Source: Bacillota bacterium (lineage in GTDB: Bacteria > Bacillota > Sulfobacillia > Thermaerobacterales > Thermaerobacteraceae). From it: a DNA stretch of 14,782 nt. Numbering within the stretch: the first letter of the stretch is position 1; each line of letters starts with the position of its first letter. The stretch is taken from NCBI GenBank assembly GCA_003242195.1, contig QGUQ01000007.1, forward strand, positions 1-14,782, given 5' to 3'. The position numbers and the translations under genes were made by a program. Under the pieces are notes generated by a model that was given only the letters and a program-made list of their open reading frames with translations, did not search any database and was not told the origin of the DNA. Shown here piece after piece: positions 1-6,182 of this stretch.

Positions 1-409
1 TGTAGACAGAGGTCTTGCGGCGGGCGCTGAAGCGAGCGTGGAATGTCGGCGGGACCTCGTCGGCCCAGACGGCCACCACGTCGCCCGGCAGGAGCCCCTG
101 CAAGGCGGGGACCAGGCGCCCCGTGGGGAAGGGACGGGAGGTGCGGAAGTTCACCACCTGGGCCCGGGCGTGGACGCCGGCGTCGGTACGGCCGGCCGCC
201 ACCACGCGGACGGGATGCCCGAACAGCCGGGTGAGGGCGTCTTCCACCACGGCCTGGACCGTGCGGCGGCCCGGCTGGCGCTGCCAGCCGGCGAACTCGG
301 ACCCGTCGTAGGCCAGGACCAGGCGCAGGTTCCGGACCGGCTCCTCCCGGCCTGCCGCTGGGTCCCGGCGCGCCGGCTCTGGTTCGTCCCGTTGCTCCGG
401 CTCCTTCAC
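1..409 (-). CDS. truA: tRNA pseudouridine synthase A, N-terminal part (runs off the left edge)
   Basis: Converts uridines 38-40 in the anticodon arm of many tRNAs to pseudouridine. The first 136 residues are visible and the rest lies beyond the left edge. Family motifs seen are LVLAYDGSEFAGWQRQPG (residues 30-47) and the catalytic loop AGRTDAGVHA (72-81), with the nucleophilic aspartate at D76. The GTG start at 409 is chosen because a GGGGAGG ribosome binding site lies 8 bases upstream and no other start codon lies between it and the conserved core. This gives an unusual charged extension of about 25 residues (Glu/Pro/Arg-rich) before the conserved core. It follows ecfT after a 116-base gap, the common Firmicute order ecfT-truA. 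Identity is secure; the exact start is likely. Confidence 0.93.
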   Translation of the reverse strand, partial: MKEPEQRDEPEPARRDPAAGREEPVRNLRLVLAYDGSEFAGWQRQPGRRTVQAVVEDALTRLFGHPVRVVAAGRTDAGVHARAQVVNFRTSRPFPTGRLVPALQGLLPGDVVAVWADEVPPTFHARFSARRKTSVY

Positions 410-525
410 CTTTCCAGCCTCCCCTCCCCGGCATGGCCTGGCGCGACGAGGGCGATGGCGCCACCCCCGAAGCCCGCTCGGCCCCGGCTCCCTGCCGCGG
501 GCCGTCTCCCGGTCTCTCTGGTCCC
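410..525 (-). other. ecfT-truA intergenic gap
   Basis: This is a 116-base, very G+C-rich spacer. Apart from the truA ribosome binding site (GGGGAGG ending 8 bases before the GTG at 409), I see no promoter-like -35/-10 pair, no hairpin followed by a T run, and no plausible small gene. truA is therefore probably read through from upstream. Confidence 0.5.
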
Positions 526-1317
526 CTACGAGCGGTCCACCACCAGGGCCAGAACCATCGCGGCCAGCACCAGGAGGGCGGCCAACGCGTCCCCCCGGCC
601 CGGGCGTAGCTCCCGATATCGCGTCCGGCCCACGCCGCCCCTGTAGCAGCGGGCTTCCATGGCCAGGGCCAGGTCGTCGGCCCGCCGGAAGGCGCCGACG
701 AACAGCGGCACCAGGAGAGGCACGAGGCTGCGCGCCCTCTGTAGCGGCCCGCCGCGGGAGAAATCGGCGCCGCGGGCCATCTGGGCCTTCATGATCCGCT
801 CGGCCTCCTCGGCCAGGGTCGGGATGAACCGGAGCGCGATGCTCATCATCATCGCCAGCTCGTGGGCGGGCACGCGCCGCCCTAGCGGCCGCAACAGGGC
901 CTCGATGCCGTCGGTGAGGGCGATGGGCGATGTGGTCAGGGTCAGGACCGAGGCGGTGGTGACCAGCAAGACCAGGCGCACCACCAGCCGCAGGCCGAGC
1001 TCCAGGCCCTCCCGCGTGGCGGTCAGGGGCCCCAGCCGCACCAGCGGCTCACCGGGCACGACGAACAGGTTGAGGGCCAGGGTCAGGACCAGCAGGAAGA
1101 GAACCGGCCGCAGGCCGCGGAGCACGTAAAGGGGCGACAGGCGCGTCAGCGCCACCACCGCCACGGTCACCGCGGCCATGACGGCGTAGGCCTCCCAACG
1201 GCGAACCAGGAAAAGGACGACCACGTAGAGTCCGGTCAGGAGGATCTTCGTGCGCGGGTCCAGGCGGTGCAGGGGCGAGTCTCCCGGTACGTGCTGGCCG
1301 ATGAGCAGGTCGCGCAT
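526..1317 (-). CDS. ecfT: ECF transporter transmembrane component EcfT
   Basis: A 263-residue integral membrane scaffold that joins the two ECF ATPases to interchangeable substrate-binding S components for vitamin or metal uptake. Hydrophobic segments lie at about residues 25-60, 68-88, 108-128 and 243-261, typical of the family. The cytoplasmic coupling helices carry the two X-R-X motifs that dock on the ATPases, MARGAD (180-185) and MEARCY (220-225). The second has Cys where Gly is commoner. The conserved LHRLDPRTK start (16-24) and RGGVGRTRYREL (226-237) also fit. The ATG at 1317 overlaps the TGA of ecfA2 by one base, implying translational coupling. No S component gene is in the window, as expected for group II systems whose S genes are scattered. 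Confidence 0.95.
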   Translation of the reverse strand: MRDLLIGQHVPGDSPLHRLDPRTKILLTGLYVVVLFLVRRWEAYAVMAAVTVAVVALTRLSPLYVLRGLRPVLFLLVLTLALNLFVVPGEPLVRLGPLTATREGLELGLRLVVRLVLLVTTASVLTLTTSPIALTDGIEALLRPLGRRVPAHELAMMMSIALRFIPTLAEEAERIMKAQMARGADFSRGGPLQRARSLVPLLVPLFVGAFRRADDLALAMEARCYRGGVGRTRYRELRPGRGDALAALLVLAAMVLALVVDRS

Positions 1318-2228
1318 CACCGGCGCCCACCCCCCGTGGCCGGCGGCCGCGAGGACCGGAAAAGGGGCAGGCGGTCGGCCACCGCCAGGAGCGCCCGCTC
1401 GGCCTGATCCACGCTCAACACGGCCGGAGGAACCGGCACGCCCCGCTGATGCAGCTCGCCCATGAGCTGGGCGACCGCCGGAGGGCGCAGGCCGCAGGCT
1501 GCCAGCACGTCCTGGCGGGCGAACACCTCCGCTGCCGGGCCGTCGGCCACCACCCGGCCGTCCCGCAACAGGATCACCCGTTCCACCAGGGCGGCCAGCT
1601 CGTCCATGTCGTGGGAGACCAGGACGATGGTGAGCCCCGCCTCCCGGTGCAGGCGGCGCAGGTGGGCCAGGAGCTCGGCGCGCCCCTGGGGATCCAGCCC
1701 GGCGGTTGGTTCGTCCAGCACCAGGGTACGGGGCCGCATGGCCAGGACACCCGCGATGGCCACCCGGCGCATCTGACCGCCGCTGAGGGCGAAGGGAGAA
1801 CGCTCGGCCAGCTCGGGAGGCAACCCCACCAGGTCCATGGCCTCCCGCACGCGGCGGTCCACCTCGTCGTCGGGCAATCCCTGGTTGCGGGGCGCGAAGG
1901 CGATGTCCGCGAAGACCGTCTCCTCGAAGAGTTGTTGCTCCGGGAACTGAAACACCAGCCCGACGCGCCGGCGGGCCTCGGCCAGCCGCCGGTGTTGTTC
2001 CGGGCCCGGCTCCCACAGGTCGATGCCGTCCACCACCACGCGGCCGGCGGCGGGCTTGAGCAGCCCGTTGAAGTGCTGCACCAGGGTGGATTTCCCGCTG
2101 CCCGTGGGCCCGGCCAGCCCCACCAGCTCCCCGTCGCCGATGGTGAGGTCGATGCCGCACAGGGCCTCCCGCCGTCCCGGCCCCCGCTCGTCATAGACGT
2201 GGTGCAGCCCTTCGATCACGATCGACAT
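1317..2228 (-). CDS. ecfA2: ECF transporter ATPase EcfA2 (A' subunit)
   Basis: One of two ABC-type ATPases that power ECF vitamin/metal importers at the inner face of the membrane; 303 residues. Visible motifs are Walker A GPTGSGKST (40-48), Q-loop QFPEQQLF (94-101), signature LSGGQMRRVAIA (148-159), Walker B LVLDEPTAGLDP (169-180) and switch histidine H206 in SHDMDE. The QMRRVA signature and DEPTAGLDP are typical of EcfA2 rather than EcfA1. The ATG at 2228 is chosen because MSIVIEGLHHVY begins exactly like family members; the reading frame stays open far upstream but only as a shadow of ecfA1. It overlaps the ecfA1 end by 13 bases and has only a weak ribosome binding site, so coupled translation is likely. 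A C-terminal extension after residue 235 is normal for EcfA proteins. Confidence 0.95.
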   Translation of the reverse strand: MSIVIEGLHHVYDERGPGRREALCGIDLTIGDGELVGLAGPTGSGKSTLVQHFNGLLKPAAGRVVVDGIDLWEPGPEQHRRLAEARRRVGLVFQFPEQQLFEETVFADIAFAPRNQGLPDDEVDRRVREAMDLVGLPPELAERSPFALSGGQMRRVAIAGVLAMRPRTLVLDEPTAGLDPQGRAELLAHLRRLHREAGLTIVLVSHDMDELAALVERVILLRDGRVVADGPAAEVFARQDVLAACGLRPPAVAQLMGELHQRGVPVPPAVLSVDQAERALLAVADRLPLFRSSRPPATGGGRR

Positions 2229-3052
2229 AAGGCCTTCACCATGTCCGGCACCGACAGGATCCCCGGCGGCAGCGGCCAGCCGCGACGCCGCAGGCGGTCC
2301 GCCAGGTCGGTCATGGGCGGGACGTCGAGCCCGTGACGCCGCAGCCATTCGACTCGCTGGAAGAGCTCCCGCGGCCGCGCCACCAGCAGTACGCGGCCCC
2401 CTTCCATGACGACGACGCGGTCGGCCAGGGCCGCCTCGTCCATGAAATGGGTGATGAGGACGACGGTCATGCCCCGCTCCCGGTGCAGCCGCTTCACGGT
2501 GGCCAGTACCTCGGCCCGTCCGGCGGGGTCCAGCATGGCGGTGGCCTCGTCCAGCACGATGCACGCCGGTCCCATGGCCAGCACGCCGGCAATGGCGACC
2601 CGCTGCTTCTGCCCGCCCGAGAGGCGGTGGGGGGCGTTGTGGCGCCGCTCCCACATGCCCACGGCGCGCAGGGCCTCCTCCACCCGGCGGGCGATCTCGG
2701 GACGGGGGAGGCCCAGGTTCTCGGGACCGAAGGCCACGTCCTCCTCGACGGTGGTGGCCACCAGCTGGTTGTCCGGGTTCTGGAAGACCATCCCCACGAG
2801 CCGCCGGATCTCCCACACGACGCCGGGGTCGTCGGTGCGCAGCCCTGCCACGCGAACCTCGCCGGACGTGGGCAGGAGCAAGGCGTTGAGATGGCGGGCG
2901 AGGGTGGACTTCCCCGAACCGTTGGCCCCGATGATGGCCAACAATTCACCCCGGCCTACCGTCAGATCGACTCCCCGCAGGGCCTCGACCTGATCGGGCT
3001 GACCGGGGTTGAAGACGTGGGTCAGCTGCCGAATCTCGATCAGTGCGTCCAC
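2216..3052 (-). CDS. ecfA1: ECF transporter ATPase EcfA1 (A subunit)
   Basis: Partner ATPase of EcfA2 in the energizing module of ECF importers. With the GTG at 3052 it has 278 residues. Motifs are Walker A GANGSGKST (42-50), Q-loop QNPDNQ (91-96), signature LSGGQKQRVAIA (144-155), Walker B IVLDEATAMLDP (165-176) and switch His H202 in THFMDE. QNPDNQ and DEATAMLDP are hallmarks of EcfA1. Two starts are possible. GTG 3052 has a GGGGAGG site 9 bases upstream. GTG 3091 overlaps the rplQ stop as GTGA but adds 13 residues that look unconserved. I prefer 3052. It follows rplQ directly, the usual Firmicute arrangement. Confidence 0.94.
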   Translation of the reverse strand: MDALIEIRQLTHVFNPGQPDQVEALRGVDLTVGRGELLAIIGANGSGKSTLARHLNALLLPTSGEVRVAGLRTDDPGVVWEIRRLVGMVFQNPDNQLVATTVEEDVAFGPENLGLPRPEIARRVEEALRAVGMWERRHNAPHRLSGGQKQRVAIAGVLAMGPACIVLDEATAMLDPAGRAEVLATVKRLHRERGMTVVLITHFMDEAALADRVVVMEGGRVLLVARPRELFQRVEWLRRHGLDVPPMTDLADRLRRRGWPLPPGILSVPDMVKALCRS

Positions 3053-3087
3053 GGGGCCCGGCCTCCCCGCCGCGGCGGTCCCCCGAC

Positions 3088-3429
3088 TCACACCAGCTCC
3101 AGCAGCGCCATCGGGGCGCCGTCGCCCCGGCGGGGCTCCAGCTTGAGGACCCGCGTGTAACCGCCCGCGCGGTCGCTGTAGCGGGGCCCGATGACGTCGA
3201 AGAGCTTCTTGACCACCTGCTTGTCGTAGAGTACCGCCAGGGCCTGGCGCCGGGCGTGCAGGTCCCCCCGCCGGGCCAGGGTGATCAAGTGCTCGGCCAG
3301 GCGCTGCGCCTCCTTGGCCCGGGCCTCGGTGGTGCGGATGCGCTCATGCTGGAAGAGCGCCGTCACCAGGTTCCGCACCATGGCCTGGCGCTGGTCGGTG
3401 GGACGGTTCAAGCGCGACTTGTGCGCCAT
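3088..3429 (-). CDS. rplQ: 50S ribosomal protein L17
   Basis: A large-subunit protein near the polypeptide exit; 113 residues, close to the usual Firmicute size. The opening MAHKSRLNRPTDQRQAMVRN and the stretch ALFQHERIRTTEARAKEAQR match the L17 family, as does the end RAGGYTRVLKL (87-97). It is the last ribosomal gene of the alpha cluster and follows rpoA after 31 bases containing a GGGGGGAA ribosome binding site. Its stop lies next to, or overlaps, the first possible start of ecfA1, so the ECF genes are probably on the same transcript. Confidence 0.98.
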   Translation of the reverse strand: MAHKSRLNRPTDQRQAMVRNLVTALFQHERIRTTEARAKEAQRLAEHLITLARRGDLHARRQALAVLYDKQVVKKLFDVIGPRYSDRAGGYTRVLKLEPRRGDGAPMALLELV

Positions 3430-3460
3430 GGTCTTCCCCCCTGCCTGCAGCGCCGCGGCA

Positions 3461-4408
3461 TCAATCCTCAGGCTGCTTCAACGAGAGCCCCAGGGCGGCG
3501 AGCTTCTCCTCGACCTCTTCGAGGGACTTCTTGCCCAGGTTGCGCACCTTCATCATGTCCTCGGGGGTCTTCTCCACCAGCTCGCCGATGGTATTGATGC
3601 CGGCCCGCTTCAGGCAATTGTAGGAGCGCACCGACAGGTCCAGCTCGTCGATGCTCATCTCCAGGAGCTTGTTCTTCGCCTCGTCTTCCTTCTGGACCAT
3701 CAGGTCGACGTCCTTGGCCTTGTCCGTCAGGTTGACGAACAGGGCCAGGTGGTCGGTCAGGATCTTGGCCGCCAGGCTGGCCGCCTCGTCCGGAGCCACG
3801 GTGCCATTGGTCCAGATCTCCAGCGTCAGCCGATCATAGTCGGTGATCTTGCCGACGCGCGTGTTCTCGACCTGGAAGTTGACCTTGCGAATCGGGGTGA
3901 AGATCGAGTCAACGGGGATCACGCCGATGGTCCGGTCCGGCTTCTTGTTCCGCTCCGCGGGAACGTAGCCGCGCCCGCGCTGCACGGTCATCTCCATGAA
4001 CAGTCGGCCGTCCGGCTCCAGCGTGGCGATCAGATGATCGCCGTTGACGATCTCCACCTCCGGCGGCGCGATGATGTCGGACGCCCGGACCTCACCCTCG
4101 CCCTCGGCCTCGATGCGCAGGACCTGGGGCTCGTCCGTGTGCATCTTGATGGCCAGTTCCTTGAGGTTGAGGATGATCTCCGTGGTGTCCTCCACCACGC
4201 CGGGAATGGTCGAGAACTCGTGCAGGACGCCCTCGATGCGGACCGTGGTCACCGCTGCCCCCGGCAGCGACGAGAGCAACACGCGGCGCAGCGCGTTGCC
4301 CAGCGTGATGCCGTACCCGCGCTCGAGCGGCTCGACGACGAACCGGCCGTACTTGCCGTCGTCGCTGATCTCCACGGTCTCGATGGTCGGCTTCTCCATC
4401 TCGAGCAT
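3461..4408 (-). CDS. rpoA: DNA-directed RNA polymerase subunit alpha
   Basis: The alpha subunit dimerises to nucleate RNA polymerase assembly and contacts promoter UP elements and activators. It has 315 residues, normal length. The N-terminal domain (about 1-230) carries the conserved RGYGITLGNALRRVLLSSLPG (30-50). The C-terminal domain (about 250-312) carries VRSYNCLKRAGI and NLGKKSLEEVEEKL. The residues matching the E. coli UP-element contacts R265, N268, C269, G296, K298 and S299 are all present (here R261, N264, C265, G292, K294, S295). The start is ATG 4408, with AGGAGG 9 bases upstream; ATG 4399 (fourth codon) is less well placed. The upstream gap holds a small hairpin but no rpsD. Confidence 0.98.
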   Translation of the reverse strand: MLEMEKPTIETVEISDDGKYGRFVVEPLERGYGITLGNALRRVLLSSLPGAAVTTVRIEGVLHEFSTIPGVVEDTTEIILNLKELAIKMHTDEPQVLRIEAEGEGEVRASDIIAPPEVEIVNGDHLIATLEPDGRLFMEMTVQRGRGYVPAERNKKPDRTIGVIPVDSIFTPIRKVNFQVENTRVGKITDYDRLTLEIWTNGTVAPDEAASLAAKILTDHLALFVNLTDKAKDVDLMVQKEDEAKNKLLEMSIDELDLSVRSYNCLKRAGINTIGELVEKTPEDMMKVRNLGKKSLEEVEEKLAALGLSLKQPED

Positions 4409-4421
4409 GACTCCACCCCTC

Positions 4422-4439
4422 CTGTCGAGCCGCCGACAG
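4422..4439 (-). promoter_or_regulatory. Small hairpin just before the rpoA ribosome binding site
   Basis: A perfect inverted repeat, CTGTCG and CGACAG on the transcript strand, separated by a 6-base loop. It ends at the AGGAGG site of rpoA in the 46-base rpsK-rpoA gap. There is no following U run, so it is not an intrinsic terminator. It may affect rpoA translation or mRNA processing; a chance 6-bp stem in G+C-rich DNA is also possible. Confidence 0.4.
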
Positions 4440-4454
4440 CGGGCCGCTCCGGGA

Positions 4455-4877
4455 TCAGACGCGGCGCCGCTTCGGCGGGCGGCACCCGTTGTGCGGGATC
4501 GGGGTGACGTCCTTGATCACGGTGACGTCCAGGCCGGCGGCCTGCAGGGAGCGGATCGCCGCTTCCCGCCCGGGACCCGGACCCTTCACCCAGACCTCGA
4601 CCTCTCGCATGCCGTGCTCCATCGCCTCGCGAGCCGCCTGTTCAGCGGCCAGCTGCGCCGCGTAGGGCGTGCCCTTCTTGGAGCCGGTGAAGCCGTTGGT
4701 ACCGCCCGAGCCGTAGGCGATGGCGTTGCCCTGCATGTCGGTGATGGTGACGATGGTGTTGTTGAAGGTGGACCGGATGTGCGCGATCCCGCGTTCGATG
4801 TTCTTCCGGTCCTTCCGGCGCAGCCGGGCCGACCCGCCTCGCCGGCCGCCCCGGCGCGGAGCGCCACTGCGTGCCAT
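4455..4877 (-). CDS. rpsK: 30S ribosomal protein S11
   Basis: A platform protein of the small subunit that contacts 16S rRNA and helps shape the mRNA exit path. It has 140 residues, slightly longer than the usual ~129, because of an Arg/Gly-rich N-terminal tail (residues 1-20). The core motifs are diagnostic: HIRSTFNNTIVTITDMQGN (33-51), SSG-like YGSGGTNGFTGSKKGTPYAAQ (55-75) and the ending DVTPIPHNGCRPPKRRRV. ATG 4877 has GAGGGGGC upstream. The next gene is rpoA, not rpsD, so S4 is missing from its common position here. Confidence 0.98.
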   Translation of the reverse strand: MARSGAPRRGGRRGGSARLRRKDRKNIERGIAHIRSTFNNTIVTITDMQGNAIAYGSGGTNGFTGSKKGTPYAAQLAAEQAAREAMEHGMREVEVWVKGPGPGREAAIRSLQAAGLDVTVIKDVTPIPHNGCRPPKRRRV

Positions 4878-4922
4878 CTGCCAGCCCCCTCGTGCTCAGC
4901 CTCGTGGTCCGGCGTACCGGGA

Positions 4923-5303
4923 TCACTTCTTGCCCGGCCGCTTCTTGCCGGCCACGGTCTTCCGCGGGCCCTTTCGGGTGCGGGCGTTGGTCTTGGTACG
5001 CTGCCCGCGGACGGGAAGACCGCGGCGGTGCCGCAGGCCGCGGTAGCAGCCGATGTCGATCAGGCGCTTGATGTTGCGCTGGACCTCGCTGCGCAACTCG
5101 CCCTCAACCTTGTAGTCGCGCTCGATGATCGCGCGCAGCCGGTTGATCTCGTCCTCGGTCAGGTCGCGTACGCGCGTGTCGGGATTGACCCCCGCCTTCG
5201 CGAGGATCTCGCGGCTGCGAGACAGGCCGATCCCATAAATATAAGGAAGCGCGTACTCGACGCGCTTGTCGCGCGGCAGGTCCACGCCTGCGATGCGGGC
5301 CAT
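4923..5303 (-). CDS. rpsM: 30S ribosomal protein S13
   Basis: A small-subunit head protein whose basic C-terminal tail reaches the P-site tRNA and which bridges to the 50S subunit. It has 126 residues. The sequence opens MARIAGVDLPRDKRVEYALPYIYGIG and carries the conserved DIGCYRGLRHRRGLPVRGQ (83-101), followed by a Lys/Arg-rich tail ending GKKRPGKK, all typical. ATG 5303 has GGAGG 7 bases upstream. The stop of rpmJ is 16 bases before this start, so the ribosome binding site sits in the short gap. Confidence 0.98.
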   Translation of the reverse strand: MARIAGVDLPRDKRVEYALPYIYGIGLSRSREILAKAGVNPDTRVRDLTEDEINRLRAIIERDYKVEGELRSEVQRNIKRLIDIGCYRGLRHRRGLPVRGQRTKTNARTRKGPRKTVAGKKRPGKK

Positions 5304-5319
5304 CAGGACACCTCCAGGT

Positions 5320-5433
5320 TCAACCCTGTACCTGCTTGTGCTTCGGGTTCTCGCAGATCACCCGCACCTTGCCCTTGCGGCGAATGATCTTGCACTTGTC
5401 GCAGATGCGCTTCACCGACGGACGTACCTTCAT
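5320..5433 (-). CDS. rpmJ: 50S ribosomal protein L36 (zinc-binding type)
   Basis: A 37-residue protein of the large subunit that binds 23S rRNA. Translating from ATG 5433 gives the classic MKVRPSVKRICDKCK start, followed by a basic middle and ICENPKHKQ. The zinc ligands C11, C14, C27 and H32 are all present, so this is the C+ (zinc-dependent) form. An excellent AGGAGG site lies 7 bases upstream of ATG. It sits between infA and rpsM, its standard place, but the gap from infA is an unusually long 120 bases and contains an inverted repeat that could mask this ribosome binding site. Confidence 0.97.
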   Translation of the reverse strand: MKVRPSVKRICDKCKIIRRKGKVRVICENPKHKQVQG

Positions 5434-5440
5434 GACGAAA

Positions 5441-5474
5441 GCCTCCTCGCGGTCTCGCTGCCTGGGCAGGAGGC
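5441..5474 (-). promoter_or_regulatory. Inverted repeat that could sequester the rpmJ ribosome binding site
   Basis: On the transcript, GCCTCCT (5474-5468) is followed after 20 bases by AGGAGGC (5447-5441), a perfect 7-bp complement that includes the whole AGGAGG site of rpmJ. Inside the loop a competing short stem (CTGCC/GGCAG, 5469-5458) overlaps the anti-site arm, so the two pairings exclude each other. This layout suggests translational control of rpmJ and coupled downstream genes, but no ligand or protein is known. Confidence 0.4.
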
Positions 5475-5531
5475 CGGTGGGATCGCGTGCCTGCTGTGGT
5501 CGGGCCTGGACCGCGGGTCGCTCGCGACCTC

Positions 5532-5552
5532 GCCCGGCCGTGGCGGCCGGGC
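5532..5552 (-). promoter_or_regulatory. Strong G+C hairpin directly after infA
   Basis: GCCCGGCCG and CGGCCGGGC form a perfect 9-bp stem around a 3-base loop, beginning one base after the infA stop codon. No U run follows, so it is not a standard intrinsic terminator. A second small stem (GGTCGC/GCGACC, 5529-5516) follows directly. Possible roles are a 3' stabiliser for infA message, a pause site or part of a leader for rpmJ-rpsM. Confidence 0.5.
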
Positions 5553-5553
5553 G

Positions 5554-5778
5554 TCAGTTCCGGTGCCGGTACGTGATCCGGCCCCGGGACAGGTCGTAGG
5601 GAGACAATTCCAGGGTCACGCGGTCTCCGGGCAAAATACGAATGAAGTGCATGCGAATCTTGCCCGAGACATGGGCTAGGACTTTATGGCCATTATCCAA
5701 TTCTACACGAAACATACCGTTTGGCAAGGGTTCCACCACGGTCCCCTGGACCTCGATCACGTCGTCCTTGCGAGCCAC
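5554..5778 (-). CDS. infA: Translation initiation factor IF-1
   Basis: An OB-fold factor that occupies the ribosomal A site during initiation and assists IF-2 and IF-3. It has 74 residues, standard length. KDDVIEVQGTVVEPLPNGMF (4-23), NGHKVLAHVSGKIR (29-42), FIRILPGDRV (45-54) and the terminal LSPYDLSRGRITYRHRN are family-defining. The GTG at 5778 is used, with an AAGGGGGG ribosome binding site about 8-10 bases upstream. It lies only 4 bases after the KOW-domain gene and is probably co-translated with it. After infA comes a structured 120-base gap before rpmJ. Confidence 0.98.
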   Translation of the reverse strand: MARKDDVIEVQGTVVEPLPNGMFRVELDNGHKVLAHVSGKIRMHFIRILPGDRVTLELSPYDLSRGRITYRHRN

Positions 5779-5782
5779 GGCC

Positions 5783-6091
5783 TCACCCCCCTTGTGCCTC
5801 CGGCTGCCCGTCTCGCTCCCCGAAATGCTCTGCCACCAGGGCCGCGAGAGCGCGTCGTACCTCCTGGTTGCCCGGGCGCCGGCCCGTGGCCAGCGCCTCC
5901 CGGATGTCCCGCGCCCAGGCCCGGTGAAAGACCAGGTGTTTCACGTTCTTCCGCTTGGGGCGTTCGACCGTGCGCTGGTCGCCGTCGGCAACCAGGACGA
6001 AGCGCTCATCGAGCACACCGAGCACCAGGTAGGGTCGGCCGCGATCGCGTCCGGCCCGTGACGTGACCAGCTGCCCGATGCTTTCGTGCAC
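5783..6091 (-). CDS. KOW-domain RNA-binding protein (L14e/L6e/L27e-like)
   Basis: A 102-residue protein of unknown exact role. The first half (about 5-52) is a KOW-type fold resembling eukaryal/archaeal L14e/L6e/L27e proteins: IGQLVTSRAGRDRGRPYLVLG, then a basic stretch VERPKRKNVKHLVF. The second half (60-92) looks helical and charged. Such genes recur between map and infA in clostridial-type Firmicutes, which supports a ribosome-related or RNA-binding role, but I cannot assign one. The GTG at 6091 is chosen because GGAGG lies 7 bases upstream. The in-frame GTG at 6109 has no such site and lies upstream of the start point predicted for the adjacent promoter. Confidence 0.88.
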   Translation of the reverse strand: MHESIGQLVTSRAGRDRGRPYLVLGVLDERFVLVADGDQRTVERPKRKNVKHLVFHRAWARDIREALATGRRPGNQEVRRALAALVAEHFGERDGQPEAQGG

Positions 6092-6111
6092 GGAGCCACC
6101 TCCGGCCACAA

Positions 6112-6140
6112 TTTATAGTATGGCCCGCCGAGTACCTCAA
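6112..6140 (-). promoter_or_regulatory. Sigma-A-type promoter for the KOW gene and alpha cluster
   Basis: On the transcript strand, TTGAGG (6140-6135) is followed by a 17-base spacer and TATAAA (6117-6112), matching the consensus at 4/6 and 5/6 with ideal spacing. This is the clearest A+T-rich non-coding site in the window. The predicted start is near 6105, giving a leader of about 14 bases that begins almost at the ribosome binding site (6103-6099). It would allow the KOW-infA-alpha-ecf genes to be expressed apart from the S10/spc transcript. Confidence 0.68.
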
Positions 6141-6142
6141 GA

Positions 6143-6182
6143 TGCCGCCGCTTCCTGTGCGGCTCTCTGCCGCCGGTTCCTG
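6143..6182 (-). repeat. Imperfect 15-base direct repeat upstream of the promoter
   Basis: Two copies, tgccgccgcttcctg (6143-6157) and tgccgccggttcctg (6168-6182) on the + strand, match at 14 of 15 bases with starts 25 bases apart. They fill most of the space between the map stop and the -35 element. A 7-bp inverted repeat (6157-6163 with 6182-6188) overlaps them. There is no U run, so a standard terminator of the spc transcript is not evident. They could be a protein binding site or a local duplication. Confidence 0.5.

Noticed and set aside
526..2160. A 544-codon minus-strand frame that appears to extend ecfT upstream
   Set aside because: The part above 1317 is an out-of-frame reading of ecfA2. 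The EcfT start at 1317 matches the family.
1317..2816. A 499-codon minus-strand frame that appears to extend ecfA2 upstream
   Set aside because: The part above 2228 is an out-of-frame reading of ecfA1. The family start is the ATG at 2228.
3053..3091. GTG at 3091 overlapping the rplQ stop as the ecfA1 start
   Set aside because: The extra 13 residues look unconserved and the GTG at 3052 has a better ribosome binding site. It remains a possible alternative.
3281..4507. A 408-codon + strand frame over rpoA
   Set aside because: Antisense shadow of rpoA and its neighbours; no motif and no ribosome binding site.
5232..5248. An A+T-rich island resembling a -10 element
   Set aside because: It encodes the conserved PYIYGIG of S13, lacks a paired -35 element, and is within the gene.
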